Positions 1 through 10,544 of a stretch of DNA of 64,000 nt are shown piece after piece (within the stretch, counting starts at the first letter, position 1; each line of letters opens with the position of its first letter). The translations under genes were made by a program, and so were the position numbers. The notes below the pieces were generated by a model. It was not told the origin of the DNA, did not search any database, and saw only the letters and a program-made list of their open reading frames with translations. The stretch comes from Daphnia carinata (Eukaryota; Arthropoda; Branchiopoda; Diplostraca; Daphniidae): the NCBI RefSeq assembly GCF_022539665.2, contig NC_081333.1:10972971-11036970 (forward strand), read 5' to 3'.

Positions 1-116
1 CCGAAGACAATTATTCTTGGAATTAATAGAAATATTTCCTATAGTTCAGGTTACCTAAATTCAGATGCAAAGACTTTCGATGCTCGTTTTTAAATGCTAA
101 AAATTTTATCCCAAAG

Positions 117-1358
117 GTGAAACCTGGTGTTTATTCAATCAACGATGTTATTTTGCCGAATTCCGATTGTTTTGTTGGATGTGACGACACTCAACTCAGC
201 GTAGCTCTTGGCCACGTTACCCATTTGGTCCAAATGCTTTCCGTCTTCCTCCAAGTGCCCAATCGGTACCCTGTGGCCGTATTCAGCTCACGAAGCCGCA
301 TCGCTGACCACGTTAGCCAACGAGATGCTGATGCCCAGAAAGAGTACGACTGCTTTTTGGAGAAAGCTACTGTGTACTATTTTGATTTCTTTACCATCCC
401 TCATTTTTGGCCGGCAATAGATTCCCATTATTTGCAAAAGGAAAGGATAGGCTATTCTTCGAATACGCTGTTTATCTTCTCAACAAAGATGTAGCACAAC
501 TGCGGTGGTTGTGCGGTCTTACTACCACAGATCTAGCGGCCACACTACCGAATCTACACTCGTTGCTACAGCATCTTGTTACATCATGTCCAACGTAAAA
601 TTCCTGCATTCATTTAGTTTTTTTAACCGATTCTATAGTTTATTGGATTGTGTTTGCAGTGACGAAGGAAAAATGAAACGGTCAGATAGCCGTGAAAAGG
701 GTTTTACACCACGAAGCCACAGCATGGCTTCGGCGTCACAGTACATGTTTAAGACGGCGAAATGGCAGCCTCATCGAGTCTCACGATCGCTAGCTGGGAG
801 TCAAATGAGTCTAGCGGATCCCAGTATGGCTTCGACGGTCAGTCTGGACCATTTAACGGATTCGCCACAAGCCGGAGGCTACTTTCGGCAGCCGCCTCCT
901 CAACAGCAGCATTGGAACAATAACTCATCGTCGACATTGTCGTTGGACTTGGTTGTTGATCGCCTAACATTTTCAGTCAGCTCACCATTACTTTCGTCGG
1001 CCGGGTCACATCATCACGGATCCGCCCCTGATCTGCGTAGTCCCGATTCAGAAGCTCCTACAAGTCCTTCCCCACCACCCAGTATTAAATCAGTCATGCT
1101 TATTGGTGAAGTTGTATTTTAATAAGAAAATTCTTTACTGTTTGATTAGTAACGTTCAAGGCTCCTCCAGCCTTTGAGCCTGCTGAAATTGAAAAATCTA
1201 CCGTTTCATCATCACCTATCACCATCAGCCAGCCATTGGACATGGATGATGGGATGGATAGCGTGACGTCCCGAACTGAAGCGTTAGCCATCTCCAGCAC
1301 GTTCAAGCTACGCGGTAGAGGACGTACAATGTCGACTTCGTCGCAAAGCAACTTTTGA
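117..1358 (+). CDS. UVRAG: UVRAG homologue, C-terminal part (gene starts before the window)
   Basis: UVRAG works in the Vps34-Beclin class III PI3-kinase complex in autophagy and endosome maturation. Four exons can be joined in phase: 117-343, 421-594, 660-1105 and 1150-1358, ending in TGA. The first two exons encode the conserved Vps38/UVRAG-type segment, including LGHVTHLVQMLSVFLQVP, RYPVAVFSSRSRI, EFPLFAKGKDRLFFEYAVYL and LLNKDVAQLRW, ending in TLPNLHSLLQHL. Joining E across the 344-420 intron restores the family's E-FPL(Y/F) junction, which supports the splice. The last two exons are Ser/Pro/His-rich low-complexity tail, as expected for the variable C terminus of this family. N-terminal exons (C2 and coiled coil) lie left of the window. 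The start at 117 is an exon edge after AG at 115-116, not a start codon. Identity of exons 1-2 is strong; the tail exons rest on phase and splice sites only. Confidence 0.85.
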
Positions 1359-2631
1359 GGTTTTTTTTCTTTTTTTTCCATTTTCGTTCATCATTCCAGT
1401 CAAGTTCAGAATTTTTTGTTGTTGGTTACATTGTTACCGCGAAAAAAAAAATATCTTTCAAGCAATAACATAAATTCCATCAATGTGAAACAAAAAAGGA
1501 ACAAAATTGTTCGCATAGTTATTCGCCGAGATATTTCTATTTTAAATCCGGCCGCCAAGGAATGGCGGGTTTTTTTTGGCACGCGATTTCTGCGTACCCA
1601 ATTGGTTCTGACCAGTGGCTTTTTTAATGTATTTCGGGATGCGCAAACGTGCCGCACATAACGTAAAGGCATGCAAACTGAACCGGAACGTGGAACATGA
1701 ACGAATCTATTTCTGCTTCCGGTTGCCGTGGGCTACCAGTGGTGGTATTTAAAATTTTTGTTGTTGTTTCTCCCCTTTCCAGTGCCGTAAGATTTCTCTC
1801 TTCCGATGGGAACTGCCTACGGGGTCGGAGAAATTGGACGTTGAATGTGTGTGCATTGTGGGTGCGTGTCCCCTATTCGTTGGCGTCGTCAGCGTCGCCG
1901 TCATCGCTATTCGGAGAACCGTTTTGGAAACAAATAACGAAAAACTCTTTTTGCCTTGACGGACGGGTATGAACGATTTCATGGGACGCATTCCAAATTT
2001 TGTGTTCTTCTCCTTTTCGTACCGAAGCATTTGATTGAACCTGTAACCTACATAATGTAAAATGAGAACCGGTGGAGATCCTTTGATAGCTATTATGTAG
2101 GTTTGGTCGTCTCCAATGGCAGCTGCCTCTTGTGATGTTTTGGCGGTTGGTCTATGATGGAGGGAACCTATTTTTTTATACATATATATTTTCTTTTTTT
2201 TTTTTTTTCATAGAAAGAGAAAACATATCAAAGAGAAGAAAAAGGGGGAGGGGTGGTTTAGCGCAACAGCTGCTTCCAGTTTGGTGGATACAAAAATGCG
2301 ATCGGGGAGGGGTGAGGCCCATATGTGCAGTGTGAGGAGTATACTACATAGGAATCGTAAGAGGGGGGGGGGGAGCGAGAACGCATGCGAAAAGACTGTG
2401 TGTGTGTGTGTGTCTAAGAATTCCTCTGGCATTAGTCTGTGAGTGTGGGCGCACTAGGGGGGTAGGAAAAGGAGGAGGGACCAACCTACACATATACACA
2501 GTAGCCGCCCGGACTTGGGACGAAGCTGACGCATCGTCATCCGCTCTCTTTTATGGCGTTAGTCGTGACTGTCGTCATTTGAGTGCCATATAGAAAAAGA
2601 ACTGTGGTGTGTTATCGTGCGCGTGTGTGAA
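1359..2631. other. Intergenic region / probable 5' UTR and promoter of the angiomotin gene
   Basis: No convincing coding exon is seen between the UVRAG stop and the first angiomotin ATG. The segment holds T-rich and A-rich tracts, a G run near 2362-2373 and a short (TG)n run at about 2398-2413. A downstream promoter or 5' UTR exons of the next gene probably lie here, but no core promoter motif could be fixed. Confidence 0.4.
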
Positions 2632-5600
2632 ATGAGTGTGTCCAACCAATGCCATAAGGACCATTTCGATGGTAAGATAGACATTTGATTTGTTAATCAT
2701 TTTACATGAATTGATGGACGTAATTTCAATTGATTAAGTATTCGTGTAAATTGTATTGGTCGCACAGGAACTGACGGGAGCGATTCTGACGCGACGACGA
2801 CGTCATCGACGGAGCATTTGACGCGGGAAGAGAAGCTTTACGTTCTGCGTCACACGCCGCGTCAGGAGCCGCAAGGTCAGGAGAGCAAAGGCTGGCAGCA
2901 GCAACAACGTCGATCGCCCAGCTGCCGCAGCTGCAGCGGACTGCAACTTGCACAGCAGCAACAGCGCAGTGGCAGCGTCAACCGGCTAGAGCAGTCGCTG
3001 AACAATAGCGGCGGTGGGGGACCCGATCCGGCTTCCTCTTGTCGGACGCTCATCATTCACGGTAGCCTCTCGGATGAAAGCTGGGCAAGGTATTTTGCTT
3101 GCATTATCCATTATTATTTCAATCTACACATATGTGTGACCTAAAGACGTTCATCATCATCAAAGATGGCGTCAGTGTCACTTCATTGTAAAATAATACC
3201 CGGGTGTGTTATGCTGGTGAAATTTAATCTGACGTGCCCTCCCTTCGTCCTCCCTCCACCTCCGCTCCCGTCTTTTTTTATTTTTTTCCGAGTTCTTCTT
3301 CGTCGTCTTCGTTGTGTCTCTCTCTTTTGTTTACGTTCACGGTTTCGTCATTTTCATTCGCGTTGTCATCGTTCTGGTCACAGTATCAAAAGAAAAAGGA
3401 GAAAAGCCGGACCGGACCGTACCGGACTAGGACGATGATTGTGGGTGGGGGCGGAAGGAGTTGAGTTTAGCTCAGTGTCAGCTGATTATATCGGTCCACC
3501 GGAAAGGATAGAGAAAGAGAGAAAGAAAAAGAAAAGTAGTATAAAGAATGAGATGCTATTCCGAGTTGGCAAAGAGCCATAATGTTCTGACCGTCTCATC
3601 ATCAGATGGCAGCAGCGCTAAGTCCGTTGCCGGGATCTCGCCAGAGAAAATGAGCGACTGGGACTGTCTGAGAGAGAGAGGTACAGTCTAAAATTACACA
3701 TTCCGCAAATGCCTGGCGCGTTTGTGGTGCTCCATGTGTCTGTTTGCTGTGTGTGCGCGAGACTCGCGCGTGGATGATAAGAGAGGAAGAGAGAACGAGA
3801 AAAAAAAAGTCCAGCCCAGTTTTATCTCTTTTAATCGATAGTTGTTGAGCCACTTAAAATCTAGTGCCTCCCCCAACACACGTCTTCGTCGTACTCCTTT
3901 CGTCTCTCTCTTTCATGGTGATGTTTTCTTTTTGTGTCGACCACGGGTTATCAAAGGGTTGCCTGATTAAGCGTACTGACCACTACGAAGCGAAACCTTT
4001 TTCTAGTATGTTGACGTTGGAGATTGGCGGATGTTTTTAGTCCTACGCTATTTTATCCTTGACTCGTTGTTATTGCTCCACACAACAGGTTGGCTGGAAC
4101 AGGATCGATACCCGATTTGGGACTGACCGCTTCGACACACTATCTAACCAGCACACCCAAAACGCCACCGTTTCGACCGGCGTCGTCAGATTGCAACGAC
4201 GACGCAGACGATCTTTTGCTGTTGGGTAGTGCAGATCGTCGTAGACGTCGAGGAGGTCATCATCCCCCACCTCCGCCACCCTCACCTGGTGTTGGGGGAT
4301 TCACCACCCGGAGTTTGCCGCGTTCTGCCAAAGATTTCAGTGCTCTTTCTACCTATCAGCGCCATCATCCGTCATCTCATCTGACCAGTTTAGCTTCACT
4401 GTACCAGGAAGAGCAAGACAACCCAGAGTTGGATCATCATGATGGATGCTGTGAACGGAGGAAGCAGTTGAAAATGCTCCAGGGCCTGGCCCGTGAAATG
4501 AACTGGAGTTTGCCCATTACGACGACGACGACACTAACACCCGGGACTAACGATAGCTGCTATCCATTATCCATAGAGGAAAGTGGGGAAGGCGCCTGTT
4601 CGGCCCTGTCCATCAGTGACACGCTCCTCAACGATCATCAGACGTTGCAAACTCCTTCGTCGTATACAAGAGATTTTACGTACTTGAGTAAACCACCACC
4701 TGCTTATCCGCGGAATAAAAGCGTTGCAAGTGGTACAACAACAGCTTTGCCAGTCGACAACGGCGCTACAAATGGAAGCACTTGTAGTAGCCGAAATTCG
4801 TCCTCATCTTCTTGCCGACGAATTAAAATCCGGAGGGCTCTTTCCCGTTCACATCCTGATTTGTCCAAATTGGGTAAAGAACTTGGCTGGAACAAGAGCA
4901 GTGCTGGAACCACTGATTCTAGTAATACCTGCAGAGCGTTACGTCACAAGTACGTATTGAAAATCATTATAACCACTAGAAATGCGTTCAATTCATAATA
5001 CACATGTTTTTAAGATATATAGCTGTCTTAAAGATAAACAAAAACATGGACATCGTAAATTCCGATGTCGTAACTCTAATCTTATCACAAAAAACATGTT
5101 TTTGACCTTGTCGTAATAGAAACGAGTCAGCCACTACTGAAGAGGCCCACACCAAAACGGAAAAGACCCAGATCGATCCATCAGTTGAAGTTGCATCTAT
5201 TCCGGAGGATGCAAACAGAAAAGCAGCATCAGCTTTAGCTGAAGGAGACATGTTGGTGAGGCGAGATGATTCCGAAGCGGTGTGGAGCACGCCGGAACTA
5301 GTCGATGCCATTTTGGAAGAGAATTTCAAATTGCGCCAACAAGTGCAGAATCATCAGGATCACATTGCCAAACTGCAAAAATTCGAAAAGGAATTGAGTG
5401 CAGTACAGTCCGCTCATCAGGCACTGGTCAGATCCTCTGAGCGGAAAGAGTCCCTCGAACAATCCGCTCGAATTCGTCTTGAAGCCGAATGGCGTCGTTC
5501 ACAGGAATTGAACACAGCACTGCGCAATCAAGTTGAGCTGTTGACATCACAGTTGGCGCTCAGAAGTGCCTCAGTAACTTCTCTTGGCAGCGCCACCGAG

Positions 5601-6834
5601 TCCGCTTCCGCTGCCGACTGGCAAAATCAAATTGCTCGTCGCGACGCACTCATTGCCCAACTTGTTAGCCAAAGTATACATAGCACTTATTCTGGAAGTA
5701 AAAATAAGATTAATTTAAACTTTTTATATATTTTTTTTGTTTTGGTATCCGTCTTTAGATAAAGAGCTAATGACTAACAAGGAGCGACAAGATATAGAAC
5801 TTTGCGCTCAAAAAGCAACGTTACAGCAGCAGAGATCGCATATTGAAATTTTGGAGTCAGCCTTGGGGCGTGCCCAGCAACATGTTAATCGATTGGAGGA
5901 CGATGTTAGCTAGAACAAAACATATTGTGACATAAAATCGTTTCCCTACATTTTCTGTTGGTATATGACAGTTTCGACGACGGTGTAATGGTGACTCGAG
6001 GCATCTTTTGGTTTCCGCTGGTGTCGATTCTAGTGCGACAGCTCAAACAGAACCGGCGGCTCATAGAGAATTGGCGAATATGGAAATTAGGTATTAAATA
6101 GCAAATCCATCATTGTTAAAGAGCGCTAACAAACATTTGAATTTTCTCTTTATATCACATAAAAGAATTCGAGATTTGGAGGCCAAACTGAGCGAAAAGG
6201 AAATGCTGATACATTTGCTTCAGCGTGCCTCCATGGATCGTGAAATAGCATTCGGAGCCACGAGAGGACTACCCGAATCAGTCTCCCTGCTCAATAGATA
6301 TCCCAGCCAACAGCAACAGTCTAGTCAACCGCAACATGAGAGCCATCCTACCACAAGTAAAATTTCATAAACTCCTTGACATCTAATTAAAAAGTACCTT
6401 TAGCTCATGGTGAATTTTGCTATGATGTGTAGATCTCGCAACGACAGTGGTAAAAGGCACATGGTCGGGAAGCAGCGGCTTGTCCAGCCTACCTAGTAGC
6501 TCACGAGGAAGTGCCATTAGTGTCGCCAGCAATAATAGCCCTGCTCGCAACAAGGCACTGTCATCAACCGCCAATGCTCCAAACGCTTCTGCCGCAACTG
6601 ATGCGAATCCATCGGTCGCTAGTCAAAATAATGGGGGCACCGAGGCGACTCAAAGTCTTGACAATCAATTACGCGCCCTTGATCGGTTCTACCAAAACAA
6701 AGTATGTTACTATTGAAAAAATAGTGGATGAGTATCTAGATTTTTAAATGATTTTCTTTAATCTGTAGCAATCACTGATTCAGGCTTTGCAGTCGGATAA
6801 GGAACGCTTCCCTAATAACTATTGGCCTTCTTAA
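2632..6834 (+). CDS. AMOT: Angiomotin (AMOT) family protein
   Basis: Angiomotins are junction- and actin-associated scaffolds that bind the Hippo effector YAP/Yorkie through PPxY motifs. Nine exons join in phase: 2632-2671, 2768-3089, 4089-4949, 5120-5697, 5759-5904, 5972-6090, 6166-6356, 6433-6701 and 6769-6834. The family signature is the coiled coil encoded at 5250-5904: ILEENFKLRQQVQNH, KLQKFEKELSAVQSAHQALV, KESLEQSARIRLEAEWRR, NKELM, then HIEILESALGRAQQHV. This follows the vertebrate angiomotin order closely. An AQTE segment and RIRDLEAKLSEKEMLIHLLQR match the region after the coiled coil. The N-terminal half is Ser/Pro/Gln-rich and includes PPPAYP at about 4690, a PPxY-type WW-binding site. 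The C terminus is ...NNYWPS. ATG 2632 is chosen because its exon ends in the right phase and a clean donor (ATG|GTAAGA context) follows; further 5' exons are possible. The family identity is well supported; the exact N terminus is less sure. Confidence 0.85.
3090..4088 (+). other. Large intron of the angiomotin gene
   Basis: About 1 kb between a donor after 3089 and an acceptor AG at 4087-4088. It is rich in pyrimidine and GA tracts (for example 3500-3540 and 3671-3680). No internal exon with family similarity is seen. An alternative promoter is possible but not supported. Confidence 0.5.
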
Positions 6835-7273
6835 CAGAATAGAGTCGGCCGTTTACAGAAATCTGTTAAATCATCAAATTTTCTTTCTCTTATTCTCCAC
6901 CCGTCTGCCTATCTATCTTCCTATGAAAAATGAAAAGTAATCAAAGGTTTCTAAGTTTTAAACACTCAAAAGACTGTTTGTGGAATGCGTCTTTGACTTT
7001 ATGTGGTTGAAAAATGCAATCGTTTTTCTGACTCTCGTTGCGCGTTTCTTTTCGTCATAGTTGGCAACCTGTTGAAGTTGAAATTTTATCCGCTAGGGTC
7101 TTTCTAGTGAAAAGTCCGGACTGGTAAACATTTGGGGGAAGGAGCGGGAATCATTTAGTTCGTCTCGTCCTAAACCAAACGTTGCGTAATAAGTTCTGAA
7201 AATATAAATACTTGTATAACTTTTAGTTATAACTTAGTACGTCCACTCCGAGTTTATAAATTGACGTTGAGTC
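6835..7273. other. Intergenic region with angiomotin 3' UTR and the next gene's 5' UTR
   Basis: AT-rich and no coding exon is seen. A tail for the angiomotin transcript and a leader for the gene starting at 7274 must both lie in these 440 bp. Confidence 0.4.
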
Positions 7274-8417
7274 ATGTCTGTTGCAGACCGCTCCGAATCA
7301 GATTACTCGGACGAAGACTTTAGCGATTTTTATTCGGGTGCTGCGAAACGTTATAAAAAAGAAAAACAAGCAGTTTGCCCAACTGGAGAAGTCCGCCTTG
7401 TCAATCAGAAAGAAAAAAAACAATCCACTGCAGAGAAAAATGTGTCACCCACACCAGCCCACGAGATTGACGATAGCAGTGATGAAGAACTATTTAGAGA
7501 TCCAAACACTGAGACTCACGAAGTTAGTTTAGATGAAAGTGAAATCATCCAACCCCAAAAACAAGTGGAAACCTTGGAAGACATAGAACAGTACATCAAT
7601 GTCACCCCTGATGTGTCGTTTTCAGAAGAGAGAAAAGTGTATTCCTCTGCATCAGTTCAAGCTATTGATGAAATTGAATTTGAAGAAGACCCACTTTATT
7701 GCACCCCGTTGAATGATTCAGTAAGTATTTACATTTACCAAATGAATGGTGGTTGTACTTTTTGTTAAAAACCTAATTTTGTAGGAATTGAACCTAGTAC
7801 CAGATGATGATGAAATTGTGATGGTTAAAGTACGCTTCGTTGCTCAGAAAGTCTGGAGGATAGAACTAAAACGGGTAACATTCATACTACTGGCTTATCA
7901 GGTTTAACAAAAATCATATGCATTTTCATTGTAGGCTGAGTATTTTAAAACCATATGTCAGAAATTATCAGAAAGCACAGGTGTGGATGCTGGTAAAATC
8001 AATTTGTATTTCAACGAACAACTTTTGGATGTCTATGACAGTCTCAAAACCCGGCCACTAAGGATAACGGACATTATTGGTATATTCCGAGGCTTATATG
8101 GTTTCAAAAATAAACATTTCGCAATATTTAACGCTTTCACAGATGCGTTAGTTTGCAATGATAACGCCATGAGCACTCCAAATGACAGCATGCTCGAGTT
8201 TAAAGTACAGAGCCAGAATCGGAATTCGCAAGTGGTGGTGTCGATTCGTGCCGAAGATCCTATGAAAATTCTGATGCAGAAGTATGCAGAAGCAACCGGT
8301 TGTAACTTGGGGAAATTAACGTTCAAATTTGATGGTGAGTTATTGGCAGACAGCGATACCCCTTCTAATCTTGAACTTGAAGGTGGAGAGTGTATTGATG
8401 TTTACGTTAGAGAATAA
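7274..8417 (+). CDS. NFATC2IP / Rad60-Esc2-type protein with SUMO-like domains
   Basis: The family (Rad60, Esc2, NIP45/NFATC2IP) acts with SUMO pathway enzymes in genome maintenance. Three exons in phase 0 (7274-7720, 7785-7874 and 7935-8417) give 339 residues. Residues 1-150 are acidic and Ser/Asp/Glu-rich (SESDYSDEDFSDFYSG, DDSSDEELF), as in family N termini. A first SUMO-like fold follows: MVKVRFVAQKVWRIELKR, then FKTICQKLSE and KINLYFNEQLL. The second, C-terminal SUMO-like domain is clearer: VVVSIRAEDPMKILMQKYAE, then KLTFKFDGELL and LELEGGECIDVYVRE. The protein ends just after that domain, with no C-terminal diglycine, as expected for a fixed SUMO-like domain. AATAAA lies at 8433-8438. 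The gene converges on Ran. The symbol is left blank because Rad60-like and NFATC2IP-like naming cannot be separated here. Confidence 0.8.
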
Positions 8418-8432
8418 TTAACTATTTTAGTC

Positions 8433-8438
8433 AATAAA
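8433..8438 (+). terminator. Polyadenylation signal AATAAA of the SUMO-like-domain gene
   Basis: AATAAA 16 bp after the stop codon at 8417. It is the only consensus signal close downstream on this strand. Confidence 0.55.
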
Positions 8439-8523
8439 AAAATTTTCCTAATTCTTTTAAAAATATTTAAGATATATATATTTATCATAAAAAATTGTAA
8501 ATGCGTGAATAAAAAATCAAAAT

Positions 8524-8529
8524 TTTATT
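8524..8529 (-). terminator. Polyadenylation signal of Ran
   Basis: TTTATT on the plus strand reads AATAAA on the minus strand, about 130 bp beyond the Ran stop. The two convergent transcripts therefore end within about 100 bp of each other, or overlap. Confidence 0.5.
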
Positions 8530-8656
8530 TGTATTTTGACGCACAATGTATTTTCATACCTCGCAAATAAAAATTGGTTAAGATAGAGGGCAGAAAACAC
8601 AAATGGAAAAAAGTGTAGGGAGGTGTAGTTGGCTAATTTCTAATGTATTGATAGTG

Positions 8657-9411
<755 letters not shown>

Positions 9412-10540
9412 TGTAGTGTATATTCTATAAATTAACGTAAGAAATTAAACTAACAGCACAAGAAATCTATAGCATCTTGCTTGCGTCACTGAACAGGAAT
9501 TTCACTATGTTCGAGATAAAAGTAGAAGCCTAATCATTTACAGTATCTCGATTTATAACTCTTCTAACCTTTTGAACAATTGTCATGCGTGAAATTAATT
9601 AGTTAGCTTTAATTTACTTCGAACAACAATCACAAGGATTTTACCGCCAACGACTGGTCAGCTGCCTTGTTCTCAACAAAAACGACTGTTGGAACGAATG
9701 GCTTTGGAAACCAAATGAATAGTAAAACTTACGTAGCTAAAATATTTGCAAGTAATGTAATATAAAGATTGACTTTGGGAATAGATCTCCAAACTTTAAG
9801 ATATCAAAAAGTATAGGATGTGGGTAATATTCCAAGATATTCAACTCACCGGCAGGTTTCTTGCTCTAGGTTCACAATGGCGCGATTCTAGAAACCAAAC
9901 TGAGCCCAAATGCATTCAACGGTTTCGGCTCGAGGGTTGTTCAGTACTCGTTGCAATACCGAACGGACGTTGCCAAGTCCTTACTAGTAGTAAGGCGGGA
10001 AGGTTTTTGCTTTAAAAACGTTTTGGGACATTCAACAAACAAAGGTTCTTAGACATGTATGATGAACGGTTTGGTTTTGTACCATAATATGATGAGAGGA
10101 AAAAGGTAATATTCACGTGAAATGGACGAATATGTTTTCAGTATGTCTCATCACAAGAAAAATAGGGATTCAATTTTCTTTATTCTCGTTGGTTTAGAAT
10201 TTGAATCACACCTGTTCATTGTTAAATTGAAGATTTTGAAAAACAATGAAAAAGTCGGTCTTATTTTGTCGGGCTTGCCTCAAATCTGCAAAGACTGATA
10301 TTCATTGGAATTGCTTGAATATATCACATATACCAAAATTTTAATGCTGATTCCGAGGATATTGTTATTTTTCTTTAAGCCAATAATTTTTTTTAATATA
10401 CCACATATTTGAAACAAATTTAGCGCGCCAGTACGCTCCAGCACGATGCAGCATAAATATTCGGTGTAATTCAGAGATGGTTCGCTTAACGAGAAAACCA
10501 TTAACGTAATCGAACTCAGCGTTCAATTTTCATTATACTG
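9412..10540. other. Ran 5' flank and gene-free AT-rich DNA
   Basis: The Ran promoter or 5' UTR is expected just right of 9411. No exon with recognisable similarity is seen to 10540. Small ORFs here have no splice or family support. Confidence 0.4.
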
Positions 10541-10544
10541 TGTG

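Noticed and set aside
1-116. A further UVRAG exon at the left edge
   Set aside because: An open stretch exists, but no donor and phase could be matched convincingly to the exon at 117.
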